Source: Aptenodytes patagonicus (lineage: Eukaryota; Chordata; Aves; Sphenisciformes; Spheniscidae). Taken from it: 64,000 nucleotides of DNA. Made by a program: the position numbers and the translations under genes. Every line of letters starts with the position of its first letter. The first letter of the stretch is position 1. Positions 27,989 to 37,640 of this stretch are shown piece by piece. The notes under the pieces are model-generated. The model was given only the letters and a program-made list of their open reading frames with translations, was not told the origin of the DNA and made no database searches. Where the stretch lies: assembly GCF_965638725.1 (NCBI RefSeq), contig NC_134982.1:74352155-74416154 (forward strand). The letters run 5' to 3'.

Positions 27989-28127
27989 ATGAGTGTCCTG
28001 GTTTCAGCAGGGATAGAGTTAATTTCCTTCCTAGTAGCTGGTACAGTGCTGTGTTTTGGATTTAGGATGAGAACAAGGTTGATAACACACTGATGTTTTA
28101 GTTGTTGTTAAGCAGTGCTTGCACTAG

Positions 28128-28523
28128 TGTTGTGGTTTAACCTCAGTTGGCAACTGAACACTGCACAGCTGCTCGCTCACTCTCACCGCCCCGGTGGGAT
28201 GGGGGAGAGAATCGGAAAGGTAAAAGTGAGAAAACTCGTGGGTTGAGATAAAAACAGTTTAATAATTGAAATATAATAATAATAATAATAGTAATAATAA
28301 GAAGAAAAATATACAAAGCAAGTGATGCACGATGCAATTGCTCACCACCTGCCGACCAATGCCCAGCCAGTCCCCGAGCTTACACTTGACTAGTGTAAGC
28401 ACTGTTTAGCGACAACTAAAACATCGGTGTGTTATCAACATTATTCTCATCCTAAATCCAAACCACAGCACTGTACCAGCTACTAGGAAGAAAATTAACT
28501 CTATCCCAGCCAAAACCACGACA
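28128..28523 (-). mobile_element. Inner solo LTR, minus strand, internally deleted
   Basis: On the plus strand it starts TGTTGTGGTTTAACC and ends CCAAAACCACGACA, the reverse complement of the surrounding LTR type. It is flanked by a perfect duplication, ACTAG at 28123-28127 and 28524-28528, which shows that it transposed into the older LTR. Compared with the outer copy it lacks a segment equivalent to 28533-28703 (about 171 bp), which includes the CRE and TATA-like box. The outer LTR resumes exactly after the duplication with TCAAGGACTTTTCAGC. It contains a TAA-type microsatellite at about 28270-28300. It has no coding capacity. Confidence 0.93.
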
Positions 28524-28650
28524 ACTAGTCAAGGACTTTTCAGCTTCCCACGCTCTGCTGACTGAGAAGGCTGGAGGTGCACAAGAAGCTGGGAGGGGGC
28601 ACAGCCAGGACAGCAGACCCAGACTGGCCAAAGGGATATTCCATACCATG

Positions 28651-28673
28651 TGACGTCATGCTCAGTACATAAA
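28651..28673 (+). promoter_or_regulatory. LTR core promoter: CRE octamer plus TATA-like box
   Basis: A perfect palindromic CRE/ATF site TGACGTCA at 28651-28658 is followed 7 nt later by TACATAAA at 28666-28673. The same pair at the same spacing occurs in the LTR at 59 kb, where the second box is a canonical TATATAAA. Position and spacing fit the end of U3. Whether it is active is unknown. Confidence 0.65.
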
Positions 28674-28828
28674 CTGGGGAAAGCTGGCCAGGGGGGCCGC
28701 TGCTCGGGGACTGGCTGGGCATCGGTCAGCAGGTGGTGAGCAATTGCACTGTGCATCACTTGTTTTGTATATTATTATTTTTATTATTACATTATTATTG
28801 TTGTTGTTGTTATTATTTTATTTCAATT

Positions 28829-28834
28829 ATTAAA
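28829..28834 (+). promoter_or_regulatory. LTR polyadenylation-type signal ATTAAA
   Basis: ATTAAA lies downstream of the core promoter within the outer LTR and upstream of the conserved ACCCACGAGTTTTTCTCAC block. The equivalent hexamer is present in the LTR at 59 kb, which supports its role as the R-region poly(A) signal. Confidence 0.5.
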
Positions 28835-30891
28835 CTGTTTTTAGCTCAACCCACGAGTTTTTCTCACTTCTACTCTTCCAATTCTCTCCCCCATCCCACT
28901 GGGGGGGGGAGCGAGCGAGCAGCTGTGTGGTGCTCAGTTGCTGACTGAGGTTAAATCATGACAATGAGAAAAATACATATCTTGTTTATTTTCAAAATCA
29001 TTTGACAGAACTGGTTTTTGAAAATTTATTTCACTATCATCTACTGAATATTTAAATATCTCCTTGGTTTTATAGCAACAGGATAGAGTTATCTAGAAAG
29101 AGTTTGTGGCAGAAATTCACAGTTAACAAAATGATTTTTTTATGTCAGCAAACTATGATTTCTTGGGGAAAATTAATCTCATGTTGTGTGCTTAAGCACA
29201 GTCACAAATCTTGGAGTGGAAATAAACTGTCACAGTACCAAAGTTAGCTTTGGAATTCCTAGTGCCTTAGAAGTACCCCCATGGTTCACTTGCTTTTCAG
29301 CTCTCAGCAATCAATGTCTCAATGGACACCAAAGGGCCTCTACTGCCTTTTCCTTTCCAGCTATGTGCTCCAATGCTACTTACCGGTGCATGACCAAATT
29401 TGTAGTCTATAGTCGCCTTCAAGATCTTTGATAGACCATCATGCTTAGTGATTGCAACTGAAAGCTCAAAAAGATGAGCAAATATGGCACTTCAGAAACA
29501 TGGAAAAAATCATATGCAACACTGCAGCATGTAAGACAGTAATACGTACATGTTTCTGATCCTGTTGTGGATGATTCTGATTGAGTTTACCTGGCTTGTG
29601 GCCAAGGAAGAAAAACCATATTCCAGAGGTTATTTACTGCTAGCTTTTTGCTGTTTAATTTTATTAAAGTTTCTCTTGTAAGTTCAAATTATTTCTAAAT
29701 GTATGCATGAAGATCTCTTCAGCAATGGATAAAAGTATCCTAATGAATACCAGGTACTTAATAAAGAGAAGAGTTTTATTTGTTTGTTTGCTTGTTTGTT
29801 TATTTTTGTAAAGAGAGACCTACTTTGAATGCAAAAGAAAAAATTGAAGAATACTATATACGTATACACAAGGTGGAATTAATAGAGTAACCCTTTCAGT
29901 GATAAGTACAGATTTTTCTCATTTGCATATGAGGAAACACATGCATCAAGGCAGAGATTTTGATTGATACTAGATATGCACGTGCATATTCATGCAGGTA
30001 CGGGGAAGGCAATTAGCAAACAACTTTTGACTCTTGTTTGTCCTGCAGTAATTGATAATTAGCAGCATGGTTTCCTAATGAATTCAGTCATGGCATTAGC
30101 ACTTACTTCTCATTGGCCAGCCAAGTAAATTAGAATATGTTTCATTTCATCATTCTGCAGATTATTCACTCATATATTACCCATTCATACCCACTCTTCA
30201 GTGATTTAAACACAACACTACAGTGACATACAGAAAACCAGAAAAATATCTTGCTGTTAAATTCTATGTCTGAACACAACAGGCAAGGCAGGATAGCAAA
30301 CCAAACTCACCACAGAATAATTAAAAGTATTTTGATTGTAGTTGAAAAAAGAACATGAGACATCACAATACTGATCTCTTATAAAAAATTTTTAGACCAT
30401 GACTCACTAATAAAGCAATATTTATGCCCTTTGTGTCAAAAACCTGGAAGGAAATTTGAAATATCATGCAAAATAATACTAATTAAGCAAATATTAGTAT
30501 AATTCCCTGAGCGTGAACTTTATATTTTAAAAGAAGGATTTTTAAGTGAGTTTGTGAGTTTCATCACCTTTGTATCTGAACCAAGAGCTGAGATAAAGTA
30601 GTTCATTTGTGCACTTTGCATGACAACAACTCATCTTCCTTGCAAAGTAAAATGTGTGAGCGGTTCTTCAACCTGATCTTCAACTTTATCTACACTATGT
30701 GTCCCCCACCTTTTGTAATCTTGGGTAAGGGATGATAGACATATGTTCCTGTCTATTCCTTTTAGTATTTGCTTAGGGATCCTACGAATTTGCCTAATCC
30801 TTTACAAATCCTTTACTTGTAGTCTGTAAAGTCAGACTACACTGTCTCTCTCCACAGTGTCCAGTCTAAAAATTTACAAGTTTACTATCTA

Positions 30892-30895
<4 letters not shown>

Positions 30896-30927
<32 letters not shown>
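30896..30927. repeat. A32 homopolymer
   Basis: An uninterrupted run of 32 A on the plus strand. No AATAAA signal lies in the usual window upstream and no flanking duplication is obvious, so I cannot show that it is the tail of a processed retrocopy. Such tails are uncommon in birds, which lack active L1. It is most simply a length-variable simple repeat. Confidence 0.85.
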
Positions 30928-30934
<7 letters not shown>

Positions 30935-32636
30935 TCTGCTTTAACAGGATTTCATGTAAGCGTCAATAAGTGCTGCATCATTCTAGTTTTGTGGAATTTG
31001 GTGAATAACAATTATGCATTCATCTCATTCACTGCTTTCATGATTTTGTTAAAACTCTGTTTCATGGTCCCTCAGTGGGATTGCACTTGTTACCAGGTAG
31101 GCTGATGAACCAGGGATCTTGAGAAGGCTGTTAGAGATCAGCCTCTGATTAATATCAGAATATTAATGGCAACTAGAGGAGTTTCCTCTACCTGTGCGAG
31201 TGTAATTGTTACAGGTAATACATATTTTCTCCCTCAACACTAGTCAAAGGGGGAAATTGGAAGTCGTTATTGCTGAAGGTGACAAAGATGTTTATTGAGA
31301 CTCTTTAAAGCAAAGCAGGAGACATTGGAGAGAAGGTAGGCCCTGTCTGTTTTACTGTTGTGGTTGGTTTCAAACCTCCAGGTAGACATGAAAGAGAATA
31401 TTCACATTCAGCTTTTCACACAGCATAGAAGAGAACAAGTTGCAGTTGTTCCATGTTTTACAGAACTAGCATGGTTACTACCAAGTCTTCCTTCTTTAGC
31501 TACATGAATTTTTATACGTGGTTGTCATACTGTGGTACTGAGTATGGATTCAGTACTGCAAATCTGGGGTTGCAAACCTATTTATATTACTGTAGGCATC
31601 AGTCATGTTCATTGTTTCAGTTCTGCAGTATGAGTAGATACATGAGAAAAATGAGATTGCTATGATACTTTCTGGTGGAAATGTCCTTTGGTTTTTTTTT
31701 CTAAAGAATGTCACTACAATGGCATGGGAAATATATTTTTGATGTTGCTATTCTTCCCTATAAACCTGTTAGTGCTGAAGAGTTTCCTCCACAGTCGCTT
31801 ATGGCTGTTAGGAAATGAATAGATAGCTAGTATGGTGAGGGTGGTGATTGAAAAGGCAAAGATGTAAAAATTACGCAATACACAGGTACCTTGCCTCCTT
31901 GATATCCAGCAGCAGACGTTTGAGTCAGAGGCAGGACACTGTGGCTGCAGATTTGTTATAAGTGCCAATACCTGCAAAAAAAAAAAGCCTGCTATCCAAA
32001 AAAAAGACAACGAATGCCTGAGAAATGCCATGCATTATAAATATGTATTTTCCAGCCTTTTAACCACATTTTTATTATTATTTCTCAGCTTCCACTTCCT
32101 TCCAGGTACCGGTTTTCTAAATATGCCCCAACAGTTGATTTGGTTGTGAAAATGAGTTTGTCTTCTCACTTGTTGTTAATAGCTTAGTACTTTCCTACAG
32201 TCAAAAGACAGAAGAGATAAAGGGAACCATGATTATAGGAATGATATTCAAACACGTATATATGAAGTTTCATGTTAACCTCTATCAAATGCATGAGTAC
32301 CTATACTGTGAATTTACATTAAGTTACCATCTTCAGGGCAATCCAAACATAAACAACCAATGGCTTGGAGCAACACAGTCAGGGAAGTAATTTTTTTAAT
32401 TCTTGCTGGAAGTCACCCCACGTTGGCCTGACACTAATAACTAGAAGTTCATAACAGTCACCAGAATTTGAGTGTACAGTAATTTGCTTGCATTCTTCAT
32501 AAAAGCATAACTCACTGAATGTTTAGTATGACATAAACATCATAACTGGAGAATCTGGATGTTGAACTCATTCTAGCTGCCTGAATGAGAATGAAGTCTT
32601 TGGAGAAAAAAAACAAAACAAAAACCTGATTACATC

Positions 32637-32705
32637 ATACATACGTATGTACACGTACACACACACTCTCATACACACATATATCTATAGTTAGATACAT
32701 ATATA
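32637..32705. repeat. Degenerate TA/CA microsatellite-like tract
   Basis: The stretch alternates CATACATACGTATGTACACG-type dinucleotide runs, then a short ACACACAC run, then TATATAC units. The purine-pyrimidine alternation is nearly continuous but imperfect, so it reads as an old mutated microsatellite. Confidence 0.6.
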
Positions 32706-34867
32706 CAAATATGGATTCTTTTCACAAGACATTTGTCATTTGCAAGGTAAGACCTTTACTGTTTGCAGTAGATTTATGCAAGTTATATAGACTGGAGAAG
32801 CAACAGAACTGTTTTACTTTAATTTTCTTTTCTGAAAATTAATCCTGAATTAAGTTCTGAATTCTAGAGCTAATGTTATTAAAGTTTCTTTTTTCAGTTT
32901 TGTACCTTGTTAACCTAAAAGTTGGCCTGAAATTCTCTTAATTCAGGTTTCTTGTGAGATTTCTAGCATCTCCTGATTTTCATATATTTATTTTATGTAA
33001 AAATGGAGAGAAGAATAAATGTTCTTAAGATACAACCAAATGAAATTTCATTCTGGAATTATAATTTGTTCCAATAAAAAGAAATATGACTAGGTAAGTG
33101 TTCTATTCCTCATTTCATTAGGGTTTTTTAAAATATATTATTCTTCTCTGTAAGCTTTTCAAACTAGCTTCTGTAAACTAACTTCTGTTTTATCTACATG
33201 TCATTCGTACCACAGTTAACTTCTCTTTCGTGCTACTGTTTAGGCTATATATTCACAGTAATCCCTGTAATTGCTCTTCTTTTTACCAAATCACTGACAA
33301 TAGACAAAGAAACTTGAGATTTAGTTCAAGAAAGTTACAGTCATGTATGGTTGAGAGTAGTACGCTTGCACTCTTCCTCCTCTGCTAGTGCAAACCTCTG
33401 GGTAGTCCAGGCATGCCATATATTGAGAAAAGGGAGGATTTAATTACCTGAAGACTGGACAGCGCTGATATAAACTACTTTAACTTCACCTTTCCAAGTA
33501 TCTCTTGACCTGTCCAGCCAATTGCCAAGGACTGGTATAAGCATGATTACGTGTGCCAAGTCTGAGCACATGTTTTCTCTGTGAGTTCTGCACATTTCTC
33601 TCCTCCAGTTTGATCTGCTGCACTTCACAAAAACTGAACTGGATGTGAATTGTGTCTGACTTGTTACTCCCCAAGGGAGTTTAATTTTAAAAAGCTGCAC
33701 TTCTCCTTTGAGAGTCTCATAGCACAGGAAGCACACTGAAGCTTTTTTAAAAAAAGACATCTGAATTAATATAAACCTTAAGTCAGGATTCAGATTGCAT
33801 CTGCCCTTCCCTCCCTTTTTTTAATCTAGAAGAGGCTTACATATCTCTGTTGAAATTCTGGTGTATGTAGGGTTGTGCTACATTTTGGTTTCTTTTTTAG
33901 ACTTTATAATCTGCTGGCTTTCAAAATCCTGTGTGGATACTTTGAGTATTCCACTGCATTTGTGTGTGCCCTTGCACAATTTGAGGGCCTATCCTCAGTG
34001 CCACCAGAAAGAGACAAATCCATGAATCTGTTGGTTTCACGCAGATAAATCAGTCATTCACAAGGCATCATGTTCTGTTACTCTTGAGGTTCGTGGGTTT
34101 TAATCCTTTCTTGAAATGTTGCTTTCAAAGTGCATGCTTTGTGCCTTCTGCAGGTGGATTAAATCCCATTGATGAGCAGGTAGAAATGTGTGTACTTTAA
34201 AAAATCCAGTGATTAAATTGTAATGTAAATTACAAGGAATTATAATTTTAAATGGAGTCACCTTGCTTTTTGACTGCTTAAAATCAGCTACAGCAGGTCA
34301 TCTGAAAAGATTTTTTTTTCCTCTTTGGATCATGCAAAATGTCTTTTTACTGCCTGAATTTAGATAATATATTTTGTCATTTTACCTGGAGAAATTTTGC
34401 TTTCTCAGAAAACTAAAAATACTTGGCTGTTGGGGTGTCCAGATAATATTATAGTTATTGGTTTGTAAGAAATAGCTTAAAGAATTAGATATTTGTTTAT
34501 GTTTGTAAGTCTCCAAAACTACATTGTTGCTAGATCATTGTTTCCCACTGACTATTCTTATTCTAGGACCCTTTTATTTTAAAGCTATACTTTCATCAAA
34601 TTGAATTGCATCCCAAACATAAAATGTACTTGCATAACTGTTTGAAGTGCTAGGCACCTAGCTTAAAAAAAATATTTCACTTGTTTCTCTTAATTTATAA
34701 CGTGTACTTTATCATCTCCTAAGCACAAATAGGCAATATTTCATTGACACCATATTTGTTCTGCCAGTAAGCTTAATGTCAAACTTTTGTAAAGAGACAC
34801 TTGCAAGTAATGAGATTTCATTATTAAAGCTCTAATTTTTCTGTGCTGAGAGGTATTGTCTCTGATA

Positions 34868-34993
34868 TGCGGAAACCTGAAAACGCTTATGTATGTATGA
34901 GGTAATTATATTCATGTCAGCAGTCCCATTGAGTTAATGAGATTATTAACAAGAGAAAAGTTGCTCCTATTTAGGTGTTTTCAGAATTAGACC
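34868..34993. repeat. Ancient palindromic MITE-like repeat
   Basis: About 125 bp form an imperfect inverted repeat. The left arm starts CCTGAAAACGCTTATG and continues through a TTCATGTCAGCAGTCCCATT block. The right arm ends AGGTGTTTTCAGAATTAG, whose reverse complement matches the left arm start, and it carries TTAATGAGATTATTAACAAG opposite the centre of the left arm. The order matches an old sauropsid palindromic repeat that I recall with TCCTGCAAACACTTA-like ends and an AGTCCCATTGA-like centre. The family name is not assigned; both arms being visible makes this the best-supported of the old repeats here. Confidence 0.5.
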
Positions 34994-35924
34994 ATATTCT
35001 CTGTTTCTGTGTTTTCAAAATCTTAGAAGCTGTTTAAGCAGTTCTTTTCCCCCTGGATTTGCTCATTCCTAACTGTTAGACCTATATGTTACTGAGAAGT
35101 GGTATCCAAGTCCTTTAAGCAGCTTTAAAGATCTAAGCCTAATATACTTGGTATATGCCTATGCTAATGTCATCACTTTCCCTGTCTCCGTGCTGATTTT
35201 CATAAGCATTGCTAATCAGTATGACAGAACAATATGATTTGTTTTTTTAATCTCAGGAGTTCTTAGCCTGTCTTGTATGTGGTCCCACATTGTAAAACAT
35301 AAAAAACCGCACCATGATTATCTCCATTCTTTCAAAGAATGTTTCTTATATGTGTATGATTTTTTTTCTTAGGCGTCTGCTGCTGGCAGAAGTGGGATTT
35401 TGTGGCTCCTGCTGTGATCCAATATAGGTTTTTTTCTGCCTTTACTTTTTAAGGAGGTCTTCAGTTTCCAAATTGTTCTGAAATTCTGTGTTCCTTTTGC
35501 TGGCTGAATACCCATTCAGCATAATAAGCCCTAATTATGAATGCAAGGTGAAATTACTTCATGGAGAATTTGCAAATTGGAATATCCAGTATTCTACAAT
35601 TACTGCATTGTGGAAGATCTATGCTTCAAATACCCACAGATATCCTGAAAATCATACTTTTATTATTGGCGATAAAATAGTCGATTTTTTCCCATGCAGT
35701 AATTATGCACATGATTGCAACTTACACAACAGCTAAGAGAATGATGTCTCACTATGATACGTTAGCTTGCATCCCTCAATGCTCTAAAGATCAATGTTGG
35801 CTACTCCCTTATTTACTGCTTACAGATAGACACTTTGGTATAATTTTATTTTCTCCTGCCTACAGACAGCACACAGCTCCTTTCAGCATTTTCCCTTCAT
35901 TAGCAAGGTCTCCCAGGCCTTTGT

Positions 35925-37325
35925 TCTAGAGGCAAGGTTCAAGAAGAAGAATTTCTGATAACGGAGGAGATCCTGGTTAGGAATCACTTGAGAAAACTCA
36001 ATCCATGCAGTTTCATGGGACCTGATGGGCTATATCTGAGGGTGCACAGAGGCTGGCCAATGTCCTTGCAAGGCTGCACTCTCTATCATCTTTGAAAGGT
36101 CATGGAGATTGGGGGCAATCTGCAACAACTGGAGAAAGGGAAATGTCACATCCATATACAAAAAAGTCCAGAAGGATCATGCAGGGAAGTGCAGACCAGT
36201 CAGCCTCACTTGGGTGCCTGGGAAAATCATGGAGCAAGTCCTCTTGGAGCATATTTCTGGGCACATGAAGAACAAGAAGGATATGAAAAACAGTCAGCAT
36301 GGATTTACCAAGGGTGTATCATGTTTGACCCCGTGATAAATGGCTGGATTTGCGAATTGAACCAGTGGATATAATCTGTCTCTATCACTTTAGGGTGTTA
36401 TGTTGTAGGTGTGTGGACAAAGAGAAGAGTCGAAATTAGCTGGATCATTGTAGAAACTACTGGTTCATATTCCGCCTGGGGGATAGTTACAGGTGAGGTT
36501 CCTCAAGTCTCTGTCCTGGAATATATGCTGTTTAAAAACCTTAATCAATGTGAATGAGCTGACAGAGTACACACTCACCAAGTTCATGTATGATCCCAAC
36601 CTGGGGGAACCAGTCAATACAATGGAGGGCAGGGCTGCCATCCAGAGGGACCTGACAGGCAAGAAGGAACAGGCCAACAGGGAGCCCATGAAATTCATCA
36701 AGGACAAATGCAAAATCATGCACTTGAGATGGATTAGCCTCCTGGAATAATACAGACGAGGGGCTCACCAGCCAGGGACCAGCTCTGCAGCTCTGCGGGT
36801 GAGAAAATATGATCCAGCAGTGTCTCCGGACAGCAATTAAGACTATCGTTGTCTTGGGCTGTGTGAACAGGAGCACAAGAAGGAGACTGAGGGAAGTAAT
36901 TATACCCCATTGCTCAGCACTTGCTAGACCCTACGTGGTTACCAAATTCAGTTTTCAGTCTCCCAGCATGGGAAAGATGTTTACAAACTGGAGGAGCTCA
37001 GGGGCGGGCACTGGGCAGTGGAGTTGGAGCAGTCACCCTGTAAGGAGAGGCTGTGGGGCCAGGACTAGTTCAGCCTTGAGCAGGGACAGCTTCAGACCAC
37101 CTAACAGCAACCAAGTGCCTATGGGGAGGGGATTGAGGGGACAGGGATGGGATCTTCACAGAGGTGCCTGCAGGGCAGAAGAGAGACAGTGGAAATAAAT
37201 AAAAATGGGGAAGATCCCAAGTGAGCATATGGAAAAAATTCACTCTAAAGGTAATTAAGTTTGAAGCAGGTTTCCAAGAAGGGTGGCAGACTGCCTGCTC
37301 TTGAAGATTTTCAGGAATGGATGTA
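35925..37325 (+). mobile_element. Old decayed CR1 LINE copy, plus strand
   Basis: A strongly diverged CR1 body reads on the plus strand. Translated pieces follow CR1 RT order: an N-terminal block ending GPDGL near 36020-36035, then NWRKGNVTSIYKK and PGKIMEQVLLEHISGHMKNK near 36130-36275, QHGFTKG near 36298, a degraded FADD region near 36583, and REVIIPHCSALARPYV near 36890-36940. The 3' part is decayed and no tandem tail remains. Frames shift repeatedly and segments are missing, including much of motif A. Its divergence is far greater than that of copies 1, A and B, so it is the oldest CR1 recognised in this window. Confidence 0.85.
36109..36945 (+). pseudogene. Degenerate CR1 reverse transcriptase remnant
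   Basis: Two short open pieces, 36109-36336 and 36493-36750, plus a third beginning at 36809, retain recognisable CR1 RT blocks in different frames. The first has NWRKGNVTSIYKK followed by PGKIMEQVLLEHISGHMKNK and QHGFTKG. In the second the [13 protein letters not shown] catalytic box has become FMYDPNLGEP (residues 31-40), so one of the two Asp residues is gone. The third has REVIIPHCSALARPYV, the equivalent of the [14 protein letters not shown] block in copies 1 and B. Stops and frameshifts separate the pieces. It is non-functional. Confidence 0.85.
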
Positions 37326-37521
37326 CCTTAGTACCCTGAGTACCTTGGTCTGAATTTTCAGTGCTGACCTTTCTTTAAGCAAGAGGCTCTCTGATTCTTA
37401 GATTAAATAAATTTGTGGGGTGAAAAGGGGATGGAGTAGATCATTCTTAGTGGAAAAAAATATATGACAGAGCTTAATATTCTGGGTTAGTGTTGGCTGA
37501 TTCATTGACATATAATGAGAA

Positions 37522-37640
37522 TACCATAAAATATAATAGTGTAAGTTGGAAGGGACTTCTGGACTTCACACAGTTCAATCCTCAGCTCAAAGCAGGTCCA
37601 GCTAGATCAAGTTGTTCAGGACATTTTTTGAGTCATAAAA
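37522..37640 (-). mobile_element. CR1 LINE 3' UTR scrap, minus strand
   Basis: The plus-strand view shows AGTTGGAAGGGACTTCTGGA, then a GTTCAATCCTCAGCTCAAAG block and CAGGTCCAGCTAGATCAAGT, the reverse complement of a CR1 3' UTR. It is preceded by a mutated ATAATAG-type tail. Only about 100 bp are recognisable, with no coding part. Orientation is opposite to the old copy just upstream, so it is a separate insertion. Confidence 0.75.

Larger units (their letters stand above)
27994..28963 (+). mobile_element. Solo ERV LTR, plus strand, split by a second LTR
   Basis: The element begins TGTCCTGGTTTC and ends AAATCATGACA, giving the TG...CA termini of a retroviral LTR. It is bounded by a perfect 5-bp target duplication, ATGAG at 27989-27993 and 28964-28968. 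The 970-bp span includes a 396-bp inner LTR in reverse orientation plus that insertion's own 5-bp duplication; removing both leaves a 569-bp solo LTR. It retains a CRE octamer and a TATA-like box (28651-28673), an ATTAAA polyadenylation-type signal (28829-28834), and a TTA-rich microsatellite near 28770-28816. No internal viral genes are present, so it is the product of LTR-LTR recombination. The 5-bp duplication fits an ERV-L-like or other 5-bp-duplicating avian ERV group; the family is not assigned. Confidence 0.93.
28969..35924. other. Non-coding unique interval, no gene seen
   Basis: About 7 kb of AT-rich DNA. The longest open frames, about 105 codons at 31714-32031 and 33440-33760 on the minus strand, show no recognisable domain. 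A 32-A tract (30896), a TG/CA-rich microsatellite-like stretch (32637-32705) and an ancient palindromic repeat (34868) are listed separately. A 7-bp perfect stem (TAGTCTG/CAGACTA) lies at 30820-30839. Confidence 0.6.

Noticed and set aside
28143..28948. Short open frames inside the nested LTRs
   Set aside because: They run through LTR termini and microsatellites in both orientations and show no domain. Solo LTRs have no coding role.
31714..32031. 105-codon minus-strand frame with hydrophobic segments
   Set aside because: No recognisable family, AT-rich composition, and no promoter or splice context. Hydrophobic stretches are expected from T-rich codons.
33440..33760. 106-codon minus-strand frame
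   Set aside because: No domain. It overlaps another frame on the same strand (33486-33674) of equal plausibility, so chance is the simplest reading.
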